Assembly (NCBI GenBank): GCA_016192905.1
Contig: JACPTG010000004.1
Span: forward strand, 69,745-133,744
DNA: 64,000 nt
Reading direction: 5' to 3'
Origin: Candidatus Woesearchaeota archaeon
GTDB lineage: Archaea > Nanobdellota > Nanobdellia > Woesearchaeales > UBA10216
Position 1 is the first letter of the stretch. Each line of letters begins with the position of its first letter. The notes under the pieces were generated by a model. That model saw only the letters and a list, made by a program, of their open reading frames with translations. It had not been told where the DNA came from and searched no databases. Of this stretch, positions 44,201 through 52,100 are shown one piece after another. A program made the position numbers and the translations under genes.

Positions 44201-46973
44201 TTTCAGTAGCGCGACCAATTAGCCCTACATGGCTATTATAGATTGTTGTCACCGCATGCCGTGAGTTTATCGAGATGTGGCCGTCACTGGCAATAAGCCC
44301 GCAAATATAGGCGAAATCTGTGTCGTAGCAGTCACTACCGTCGATGCCATAATTCCTGGGGACAGCAACAAAATCGCCCTCTGAAATCCCGGCTGCCGCA
44401 ACCCATTTGAAATCGGAATCCTTAGCCAGCAGCAGTTCGTTATCCTCAGTGACCTTCAGGCTTCTTCCAGTCCTTGTGGTAAGGAGCAGCACCCTTTTGT
44501 CATTTTTAATCCTGAAAGCTTTTTTTATAGGAAAAGGCTCGATAGCCTTATTTTTTAAGTTCAGGCCAAGAACCTTGAATTTTGGGGAAATGATCCGCTC
44601 CCCATCCCTAAATAGGTCCGCGAATTTTATTTTTTCAAGGCTTTCAGTTATAAACTCTGTATCGCCTGTTGTACAGCAAATCCCGTTATTTGCCAGCACA
44701 AGCGCTCCAGCCTCAAGGCTCCATCCGCCGAGGAATTCGTCGCGCACGACGGCAGCAGTCATGCCAGCGCCTGTAACGCTCTTGCCGCTGATATAGCGGC
44801 CTTTAGGCGCTATTCTGCTTATGCGCTTGAGGAGCTGGCTCTTGCCGGAATTATGGCACACAATACCGTTTGCAATAAACATCTTAGTTACAGGAACCTC
44901 GAAATCATATACATCAGTTACTCCTGCGGGCATAACCCTGACTACACGCTCCCATTTCTGAGGGCCTTTTCTTTTCTGAGTGCTGCTCCTATTCCTTACA
45001 GCAACCAGACATTTTTCCAATGCGGATATTTTTTTCGCAGAGTTAAATCCGATGTGCCTGGCGAACAATCCAATATCCCTGGATCTCCTTATGCATAGGT
45101 TATCCTGGATGATTCTTGACTGGATGCCGAAATACAACAGCAAAAGCTGCACGTCTTTAAGAAGGCCGGCTGAACGTGACTTCAATTGCACAGATACCCG
45201 TCCCCTTCCCTTTGCAAAAGCGCAGCCATCTGCTTCGAACAGCCAGCTAATGAACCTTGAAACAACAATCTTTGGACTTTGGAAAATAGCCTGCGGAACC
45301 CGCTTTTCCTTCAAAAATGACAATGAATGGGCAACCTGCCTGCTGTTAACTTCCACTAAATGCATCTGCTGCCCGGATACAAACTGCCTCAAACCTTGGC
45401 GCCCATCAACTATCGTCTTAATCCCGCCAGCTTTCCTGGCAAAGACCGAAGGCTCCAGGTTAAACTCCTGCCTGAACAATCCCTGGATAATCGCAATCAA
45501 ATCAGTTTCCTCTGAGTTAACGTAGCATGTAAGCCTATAGCCATTCGGATGAATATTCCCGTCGCCAATTATATAGCCGCAGAGGGAAGCAAGGCCCGGA
45601 GTAAAGAATTCAGGGATTGAAACTTCCTTCAGCGGACCACTATGGCTTTCCACCCTTTCAAAGTTTGTCGGGGCCAGCTTTTTTACAATGTTGGGAATGA
45701 CTGGCGCCACTCTTATTGGCTCGTCCAACAAAAGCTCATCAGCCCTTTTCCAGCCTTCCTTTGTCAGGAATGGCTGATTGTATGTGCACGTAACTTCCTT
45801 CCCTGTTTCTGTAACCAGCCGAAGCACCGGCTGGGACCTGTAATGCTGGAAGAGCGTTGCAAAATCATAAGGCAAATCGCTTTCATTCCGCCTTATTTTG
45901 GAAATAACAAGGTTTATTCTTTGCAAATGTCCCTCGCCCAAGCTGCTGATTGGCTGCATGCCCCTGTACAGCAGAGCCACCTGAGAATCTCCTGCGATGC
46001 ATCCAGGGTCACCAACCAGCATCACGTGGACATCACCTCTCGTCGTCATCCCGTCAGGCCGCTGCTTCCTCACCCCGCCCATAAGCTGAAGGACAAGCGC
46101 CTCCTTCACCTTGTCGTAGCCAAAAATCGAAGGCGCGACAGAATCAGTCAACTTCTGGTACACCTTGGGGTCAGAGGCAAGCTCAAGAATCCTCTTTTGC
46201 TCCTCCCTGCTTATCTTAACGTCGTAAAAATCCTCCTGGCTTGAGGAAATGCTGTTCACCTCAAGCAGAAAATCAAACACAGTGGACTTCCCGCCAGACC
46301 TCAGTATTATCGGAACCTCCTTAAGAATACCGACAACCGCAACCCTGCTGCCTGGATTCACCTTCTTCTCTGTAAGGGGGCTGACGAGGTCCTCCTTCAG
46401 AAAGAGGTTAAGCCTCTTGGGCTGCTCGCTGCCCTCAAGGTTTTCAGCAGGCTCCTCAAGAACCATGCTCTGCGCATCCACCATCTCCTTGCTCAGCAAG
46501 GTAAACTTCCCCTTCCTCCCGCAGCTGCACTTGGCAGGCTCGCGAAAGCTCTGGTCAAGCTGGAGCACAGCCATCACCTGGCCGCAGGCAGGGCATTCAA
46601 ACCTCGAAGAAACAACCTGGGGCCTGACATCGCCCTTCTTCTTCACAACGCCCTCAATGTAAAGAAGCCTGCCCAGATGCTCGCTCCTGACAGTCCTGAT
46701 GGCGAGCTTCCTGTCTTCAGGCAGATTGGAAACCCTGACCCTGACGCTGCCCTGGACAGGCAGGTCAATCTGGCTGCAGGCAAGCTCTGCAGACTTCAGG
46801 GAATCCTCAGGGCTGTTAAGAAGCTCCTCAGCCATAGCCGGGTCAAACTTTGACAGCTCTGCAAAATCAATCACCAGGAAATTCTTCCCGGTGCTTACTG
46901 ACTCCAGAAGGGCTGCCTTGTAATTATCCTCAATGAACTCCTGATACTTCCTTACAGACTCCTCAACATTCAC
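41253..46973 (-). CDS. mcm: MCM replicative helicase containing three inteins
   Basis: The ORF encodes 1906 residues, of which three inteins (384, 410 and 432 residues) account for 1226. The spliced protein would be 680 residues, the normal MCM length. Extein features: zinc cysteines CPACG...CSCG (~residue 125), Walker A GDPGSGKS, Walker B CIDELDKM, the arginine finger region NRFDLIFP and a C-terminal winged helix. Each intein sits in an essential motif: Walker A, Walker B and the HEAMEQQ/T segment after it. Translation starts at GTG overlapping the TBP stop (GTGA). Confidence 0.95.
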   Translation of the reverse strand: MNVEESVRKYQEFIEDNYKAALLESVSTGKNFLVIDFAELSKFDPAMAEELLNSPEDSLKSAELACSQIDLPVQGSVRVRVSNLPEDRKLAIRTVRSEHLGRLLYIEGVVKKKGDVRPQVVSSRFECPACGQVMAVLQLDQSFREPAKCSCGRKGKFTLLSKEMVDAQSMVLEEPAENLEGSEQPKRLNLFLKEDLVSPLTEKKVNPGSRVAVVGILKEVPIILRSGGKSTVFDFLLEVNSISSSQEDFYDVKISREEQKRILELASDPKVYQKLTDSVAPSIFGYDKVKEALVLQLMGGVRKQRPDGMTTRGDVHVMLVGDPGCIAGDSQVALLYRGMQPISSLGEGHLQRINLVISKIRRNESDLPYDFATLFQHYRSQPVLRLVTETGKEVTCTYNQPFLTKEGWKRADELLLDEPIRVAPVIPNIVKKLAPTNFERVESHSGPLKEVSIPEFFTPGLASLCGYIIGDGNIHPNGYRLTCYVNSEETDLIAIIQGLFRQEFNLEPSVFARKAGGIKTIVDGRQGLRQFVSGQQMHLVEVNSRQVAHSLSFLKEKRVPQAIFQSPKIVVSRFISWLFEADGCAFAKGRGRVSVQLKSRSAGLLKDVQLLLLYFGIQSRIIQDNLCIRRSRDIGLFARHIGFNSAKKISALEKCLVAVRNRSSTQKRKGPQKWERVVRVMPAGVTDVYDFEVPVTKMFIANGIVCHNSGKSQLLKRISRIAPKGRYISGKSVTGAGMTAAVVRDEFLGGWSLEAGALVLANNGICCTTGDTEFITESLEKIKFADLFRDGERIISPKFKVLGLNLKNKAIEPFPIKKAFRIKNDKRVLLLTTRTGRSLKVTEDNELLLAKDSDFKWVAAAGISEGDFVAVPRNYGIDGSDCYDTDFAYICGLIASDGHISINSRHAVTTIYNSHVGLIGRATEILHNLNVKFSVRSTPPGRRSIIRGKEVITRKEVRQIINFQKAFAERIIDFGVPSGNKSSLHCLDKKILGYSRATLAAFMAGVFDGDGSIRENPTEATITTGIRENAQLFQEILLRFGIISSVEKSTHSWHCSIRGFEEVSSFFKHVTFLHPEKIAKGNLLAAVEIKGRIDVLPNHQDFFRRLLKSNSGRLGKNVFRYFWNYCKTNDDLGRKLSGDVLWDKVVSIEELHEEYVYDFTMEGTNNFVANNIIMHNCIDELDKMSEEDSGALHEAMEQQSYHPDFEIMLGDGSTHRIGKLVDSLLDANKDGTIQGINCEILPVENLELLTTDFRKVFPIKAKRVSRHSAPDHFIEISFSNGRRIVVTPEHPVYLFREGIAEIPAEQVQVNDLSFAPRVLPVREGCGVSKELGRLLGYLVTEGHTYFKRVPNKLKVSSSEAKREFLAAAFRGDGFVDSERFGYITSSYGLAKDFQDLLLEFGVNSYIATESRAGRKYFKVVVSSTKSMNAFKDEIVEQDDKRLARIGFLCARSSRKSNYRDPVPTIILKRVNALLKKLRLSNGYFNRIISRNQNSNRDIVLRQLGRVRLKLHECAAALCSESIRDVRRGSLTPLADVLNEVGISSSMVYYVEKRPHSQMHSELLQKTRSVAWKRLSAVENELGQLLSIVKSDLRFVTVKSVRRIENEDIKWVYDVTVEPTKTFVSEGLVLHNTLSVSKASIQSTLLTRTTVLVAANPKLGRFDPFSVLASQIDMPPTLINRFDLIFPITDIPNKAKDEKMAQHILFLHQTPEQIEAEIGTDFLKKYVAYARQNISPVLTDSALNEIKDFYVQMRSLGIREEITFGIGEGHEVRAIPISARQLEALIRLSEASARTRLSQKVTKEDAQRAIELVRYCLMQVGFDRKTGQIDIDRISTGIPASERSRIYAVRDIIKELESKIGNLIPVEDILKIALDKGIAETDVEQLIEKLKRDGDIYEPKPGFVRRA
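42081..43376 (-). other. MCM intein 3 (after HEAMEQQ)
   Basis: The 432-residue intein lies between HEAMEQQ and TLSVSKA. It begins with Ser (SYHPDFEIMLGDG) rather than Cys, ends EGLVLHN and is followed by Thr+1. Endonuclease motifs are LLGYLVTEG and FLAAAFRGDG; the first is degenerate. Block B is canonical (VTPEHPVYL). Confidence 0.9.
43446..44675 (-). other. MCM intein 2 (Walker B site)
   Basis: The 410-residue intein lies between NNGIC and CIDELDKM. It begins CTTGDTEFIT and ends NNIIMHN, with Cys+1. Two LAGLIDADG-like motifs are ICGLIASDG and MAGVFDGDG. Block B reads VTEDNELLL, again Asn where His is usual. Confidence 0.9.
44850..46001 (-). other. MCM intein 1 (Walker A site)
   Basis: The 384-residue intein is inserted between GDPG and SGKS. 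It begins CIAGDSQVAL (block A, Cys1), ends NGIVCHN and is followed by Ser+1. LAGLIDADG-type homing endonuclease blocks are LCGYIIGDG and WLFEADG. The block B position that usually reads TxxH reads TCTYNQPF, with Asn in place of His. Confidence 0.9.
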
Positions 46974-47518
46974 CTTTTCACCTTTTTAAGGTTGTCAACA
47001 AGCTTGTCCAAAGCCTTGTTCACCTCGGACTCAGACTTAGTGCCAGTGCAGACTATCTTCCCATTGCTGAAAAGGAGGAAGGTTGCCTTGATGTCAGGGT
47101 CAATAAGCTTGTACACCAGGCCTGGGAACTGCTCAGGCTCATACTCTGTATTCCTAAGCTTCATGGCCAGCACGTTCAGGTTAAGGTCCATTCCGACAGT
47201 GCCTGACGCAACTATATTCTGAATGTTAATCTCAGGCTTGATGCTTATCCTAATCCCTATCTTCTCAAGGCTCTTGATAATCTTCCTGATGGACTCCTCA
47301 ACCTTGTCCATGGACCGCGCGCCAGTGCACACGACCTTGCCGCTGCTAAAAATAAGGGCAGAAGTCTTCGGCTCCTTAATCCTGATAACCAGCCCTGGGA
47401 ACTGCTCAGGGTTATACTCAGTGTTGGGAAGCGTAGAAGCCATCTTCTCCAAAGGAATGTCATGGTTCAGAGAAGTGCTAACCACAATGTTAACAACCTT
47501 AATTTCCCTCTTGCTCAT
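46970..47518 (-). CDS. tbp: TATA-binding protein
   Basis: The ATG at 47518 gives 182 residues with the two direct repeats of TBP: TEYNPEQFPGLVIRI...SALIFSSGKVVCTGARS, and TEYEPEQFPGLVYKL...TFLLFSNGKIVCTGTKS. It recognises TATA boxes for RNA polymerase recruitment. Its stop overlaps the MCM start (GTGA), so it leads a TBP-MCM-RPA operon. Its own TATA box sits inside a perfect palindrome 25 nt upstream. Confidence 0.96.
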   Translation of the reverse strand: MSKREIKVVNIVVSTSLNHDIPLEKMASTLPNTEYNPEQFPGLVIRIKEPKTSALIFSSGKVVCTGARSMDKVEESIRKIIKSLEKIGIRISIKPEINIQNIVASGTVGMDLNLNVLAMKLRNTEYEPEQFPGLVYKLIDPDIKATFLLFSNGKIVCTGTKSESEVNKALDKLVDNLKKVKR

Positions 47519-47534
47519 ACAAAACCCCCCCAAA

Positions 47535-47551
47535 AGCCCTTTAAAAGGGCT
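47535..47551. promoter_or_regulatory. tbp: Palindrome covering the tbp TATA box
   Basis: AGCCCTTT-A-AAAGGGCT is a perfect 8+8 inverted repeat centred on 47543, 25 nt upstream of the tbp ATG. On the minus strand its core TTTTAAAG is the expected TATA element. A palindrome over the core promoter is a natural repressor site or a symmetric TBP site, so control of tbp (and mcm, rpa) at this point is plausible. Confidence 0.6.
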
Positions 47552-47620
47552 ATTTAAATGAAAAGAGCGAGCTCATTTATAAATACTTTTGTAATCCGAA
47601 TGCTATTTTCAAGAAGATAA

Positions 47621-47642
47621 GCCCCCTTCATTTCCAGTGGAA
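47621..47642 (-). other. ORB-type origin recognition box near the orc-like ATPase gene
   Basis: The minus strand reads TTCCACTGGAAATGAAGGGG followed by GC, the closest match in the window to the archaeal mini-ORB (TTCCAGTGGAAACGAAGGGGG). It lies in the 325-nt gene-free spacer between tbp and the divergent AAA+ gene. The rest of the spacer (47690-47810) is very AT-rich with repeated TATTATAAT palindromes. It may be a second origin or a binding site for Orc-type proteins. Confidence 0.65.
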
Positions 47643-47843
47643 AAATGGATGGTTTGATTTTGCGCAATTAACATCTGTTTCTTACGCACTTTTAGCATTT
47701 TTTTATAAACCAGATTCTTATTATAATACCGATACGCATTACAATATAATGCTACTAATATATAAATCTTTCTATATTATAATGCGATTTTCTATTATAA
47801 TAGGGAAAAGCTTTTATATATGTTCCCTCCTAAGCACAATCAT

Positions 47844-49127
47844 ATGTCAGAATACAATTTACTTTGGAGAAGGTATGGTTTGAAGGAGAATCCTTTCTTT
47901 GTTGACCCCTTGACAATTTCAGGCGATGTTCCTTTATCATTGTTTGTTGGCAGGATTTCTGAAAGAAATGAACTTGGAAACATAATCAGGACAGGAGAAG
48001 CAAGATGCTTGGTAGTGGGGTATCCTGGAGTGGGAAAAACATCTTTAGTAAATTTCGTAAGAAGCGAAGCCGCAAAAAGCGCATTTTTTACACCTATAAG
48101 AGAAATAGAAATTAACAGGAAAATGCCTGGAAATGAGTTCATCATCTTAACGATAAGCGCAATTTATGATACCATAAAGTCTAACGGGATATCACTTCCA
48201 AGAGAACTTGCCCAAAAATTAGATGCGTTATACGAATTAACAAGATATGGAGAACTAACCCCTGAAATTGCCAATTTAAGCTACCTTAACCGACAAAAAT
48301 TAACTGACTTATTTAAAGAACTCATTAATAAAATAGTCTATCCTCGCTTCAAAGGGGTAATACTTCATTACGACAACTTAGACAACATTGAAAATCCCGA
48401 AGATCTGTTAGAGCTCATATCGGATATCAGAGATTTTATTTTAACAAAAAAAATTGTATATATATTTGTCGGGGATTCATTTTTACCATCCACCATTTTC
48501 CAAAAAACCAGAGTTTCATCAGTCTTTTTAACCCCTGCAATTGAAATAAACAAGTTTTCATATGAAGAAACTATCAAAATACTTGAACAGAGGTTGGATT
48601 ATATGAGGATTTCAGAAACTTCAAGAGTAATTCCCCCCTACTCAGAAGGAGCAATCAAAAAACTTTATGATTTATATGAAGGGAATCTCCGAGATATCCT
48701 CACCAGTTTAACGACCTGCGTAAAAGAAACTGCGCAGTCAAATTCTCCAATTTTGATGACCGATGAATCGGTACAAGATATCTTGTATGAAAAGGTAAGA
48801 AAGAACATTTTATCCAAGCTAAGTACGGAAGAAAGAAAAATAGTTCAAATAATGTTAAATTGGGGGGGCCATATGACACCAACCGAGTTATCTAAACAGA
48901 GCAAAAAAATTATCCAAAGCATATCTTCAACATATTTGCCAAAACTTATTGAAGTAGGAGCAGTTAGATTTAAACAAGCTGAAGGAAGGAATAGGTTTTA
49001 CGAGGTTACTCCAGTAATGAAGTGGGCTAAATTGCAACGTTCAGAAAGACAAAAAATGGAATCAAAGGAAAAAATGAGGCAAGAAGTTACAAAAATCATC
49101 AATCGGTCCTTATCAGAATTTTTGTGA
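47844..49127 (+). CDS. Divergent Orc1/Cdc6-like AAA+ ATPase
   Basis: The ATG at 47844 is 25 nt after a TATA box (CTTTTATATATG), so I use it rather than the track's earlier start; the protein is 427 residues. Walker A is GYPGVGKT (59-66). The Walker B position reads VILHYDNLDNI, with DN in place of DE. The C-terminus looks like a winged helix (MTPTELSKQSKKIIQSISSTYLPKLIEVGAV). Base composition is far more AT-rich than all neighbours, suggesting recent transfer or an extrachromosomal origin. It may be a plasmid-type initiator or a general STAND/Orc-like ATPase. Confidence 0.75.
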   Translation: MSEYNLLWRRYGLKENPFFVDPLTISGDVPLSLFVGRISERNELGNIIRTGEARCLVVGYPGVGKTSLVNFVRSEAAKSAFFTPIREIEINRKMPGNEFIILTISAIYDTIKSNGISLPRELAQKLDALYELTRYGELTPEIANLSYLNRQKLTDLFKELINKIVYPRFKGVILHYDNLDNIENPEDLLELISDIRDFILTKKIVYIFVGDSFLPSTIFQKTRVSSVFLTPAIEINKFSYEETIKILEQRLDYMRISETSRVIPPYSEGAIKKLYDLYEGNLRDILTSLTTCVKETAQSNSPILMTDESVQDILYEKVRKNILSKLSTEERKIVQIMLNWGGHMTPTELSKQSKKIIQSISSTYLPKLIEVGAVRFKQAEGRNRFYEVTPVMKWAKLQRSERQKMESKEKMRQEVTKIINRSLSEFL

Positions 49128-49176
49128 TGGCCAACCCATAGCAACATATATAAACTACTTGGCCTAGAACTGGGAC

Positions 49177-52100
49177 ATGGGCAAAAGAGGCCAGATATCC
49201 ACCTTTTTAATAGCCGGGCTACTGGCCCTTTTCATCCTTGGAGGAGCAGTCTTCTATGCCAGAAGCACAAACCCTGGGCCAATTACCACAAGCTCAAGCG
49301 CAGGACTGGATTCAGCACTGAACAGCTATGTCCAGAGCTGCATGGACCAGCAGGTAAAGCAGGGCATAATCCAGTTCGGGCTTGGCCCTGCATCAGCCTC
49401 CCAGATACAATACTACATGGACAACCACCTCAAGCCATGCATTGACTTGTCCATCTTCGAAAGGCAGGGAGTGAAGGTGCAGGCAGGAACTCCAAAAGCA
49501 AACGTGGAAATAACAGACAGGGCAGTCACTGCAAGAGCCAACTACCCGATAACACTGATTGCAGAGGACAGGATTCTGGAATTTGAAATATTTGACTATG
49601 CGCTGCCAAGGGTAACGCCGCTTGGCGCAGCAAGGCTAAACACGCCAGCAGGAAGAGTCGTGGCAGAGGCTGATGTTGTAAAAGAGTGGACAAACGGCGG
49701 AGCGACCCTGAAGATAAAGCAGGGAACAGACCTGAAGGGAGAAGGGGAGCTGAAGCTGGAGGACAGAAATGCAGACAGCGGAAACAAGAATGAAGTTGTA
49801 GTCGGCAACATAATCTATTCAATCAAAGGCATAGAATTTGACAAGCCGGCAGAGCTGACCATATCGTATGTGGCTGCGGACATCCCAAAAGGCTACAATG
49901 AGGATTTCCTCGCAATAGCGCGATACGATAAGGAAAGGGACGTATGGGAGTCTGTGGAGAAGAGCACCACTGACAAATTGGTCATTGTTGTAACAGGAAC
50001 TGAGGTGACAGGTGCTGCAGCAGCACCCCCACCTTCGGGTGATATTGCCTCCATAATAATCGGTTCAGGTGCAACAACCGGAAGCGTAACAGGAGAAATA
50101 ACGCAGGCAGGAGACTACGCAATAGTCCTGATGTGCAAGCCCACAAGCCAGGTTCCACAAATAGAATACACAGACTGGCTGTACAGGGAGCAGGTATACA
50201 GCACAGACCGCACGCTGATAGGAAGGGTGGGGTCGGACTGGCAGGTCATAGGCGCTCAGCCTGCACAAGAGCAACAGGCTGCGGCAACTCCTGGCTCTTC
50301 TGATGAAACAGCTGGCGACACAGGGCCTACGGGAAGCGTAATCCAATCACCACCAGCCGACCTGCCAGGGTTAGGTCCTGATTACGGACAACCAGCCCAG
50401 CCAGCAAACCAGCCAACCGGAGCCATAGCGGCGCTGCCATTTGGCGTGATAAGGGAAAGGCCGCACAGGCACGAAAACTTGGTGTGGAGCGGCGGAAGCG
50501 GAGATGCAGACAAAGCCGCACGCAAGCAAACAGGAACGCCCAATGGAAAGCCAAGCATAGGAGACTGGGACGAGGATGACAAGCTTGAGAACGAAGCCGC
50601 ATGCCCGACATGCACCAAAAACCAGGGGCAGTGCAAGCCCAAATGCAAAGCCCTGGCAGTGGAAAAATACAAGGGGGAAGTCTGGGTTGTTGAGGGGCCT
50701 GAGCAGTACAAGCGCATGGCAAATGACGGAATCAAGGATGGAACCACTCCTGAATGCGACTCAGAAGACTGTGACTGCACAGATGACGGGCAGGGCAACA
50801 GGCACTGTGAAAGATGCCCGAAGTCGTGCGTACCAGAAAAGCTTGCCCTCGCAACACCAAACAACTACGGCTATAACAGCGTCGCTGATGTCGGAGGAAA
50901 AGGAGAGTATGAGTACAAGCTGAGGCCTGAAGGAAACAGCTGCGTGAACGTCAAGGATACGCTCAAGATAGACCTAAGGAGCCCGCCAGAAGGGGCATGC
51001 GATGACGAGTGCAAAGGCAAGCTGAACAGCAAGGACGTAAATGTGGACTACAAACCGATACCAGACTCTGACTTAAAGGCGCCCTCAAACAAGCTTGAAA
51101 TTGAAGTGATAAACACCAAGCAGGCAGCATCATATGCAAGAGGATACTTTGAGCTGATAACAGGCACAGGAAACTATCCGAGATGCGCAATCAAGACAGA
51201 GCTGAAAGAAAACTGCCTCTGCGGGACAACGAACGTCAACATACTGGAAGACCACGAAGACACAGACAAGGAAGATTACGGAGAATGGGAGATAAAGGTA
51301 AAGGAGAAAAAATTCTGCTGCGAGGACGGGACTGTTGTGGATGACATTTCAAAGTGCCAGCAGACAGCGTGCCCGACAGAAGCCAACGACACATCGCTTG
51401 CAGCAGCAAACCAAGGGTGCATGTGCGGAAGCCAATACTACGACAACAACCGGGACGGGCCAGGATACTGCTGCTCAACACAGACATGCGTGGGAACAAA
51501 ATGCACGCCGGGCCAGGGACTGGCCACAGGGACAGCAGGAAAGGAAGACCTTGAAATGCATGAATACAAGATGGTGTACAAGAACGGCAAATACTCAATG
51601 TACATGGACACAGAGCTGATTGGAACCTCTGACTCGCAGACAAGGCCAAAAGGAATCTCCATAGGCAACCCGCTTGAGAATGTCGGCGCAGAAGGGACGT
51701 GGACTTCGGTTAAGGTCGAGTCAATCGCAGTTACAGACTCAGCTGGAAAAGAGGTGTTCAAGGAAGACTTCACCGCAGCCCAGCTTGACCCGGCAAAGTG
51801 GGACTCAAAGCCAAGAAACGGCCTAGTGGCTGTAACAGGCGGAGCACTGGAACTGAAGATGCCAAGCCAACAGACATACTCGGCAAGCTTCCCATACGTC
51901 TCAACCAAAGGAGCCGTATTCCCTGAGACCGGGGACTTTACGCTAACCTTCAAAATGCAGTACACATATGTAACAGGCTACGGCGTTTACTTCTATGTTG
52001 GGGACCCTGCAAAAACTGACGGGGTGATGAGCGTAGGCCAGGACAACAGCTGGCCACAGGACAGCGGCAAGTATTACCTCAGAGTATGGCTGGTTGACGA

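Noticed and set aside
45642-46244. 200-aa plus-strand ORF
   Set aside because: It is antisense to MCM and intein 1 with no promoter.
47690-47815. TATTATAAT repeats as a set of binding sites
   Set aside because: The region is so AT-rich that such palindromes arise easily; only the ORB and the TATA boxes are claimed.
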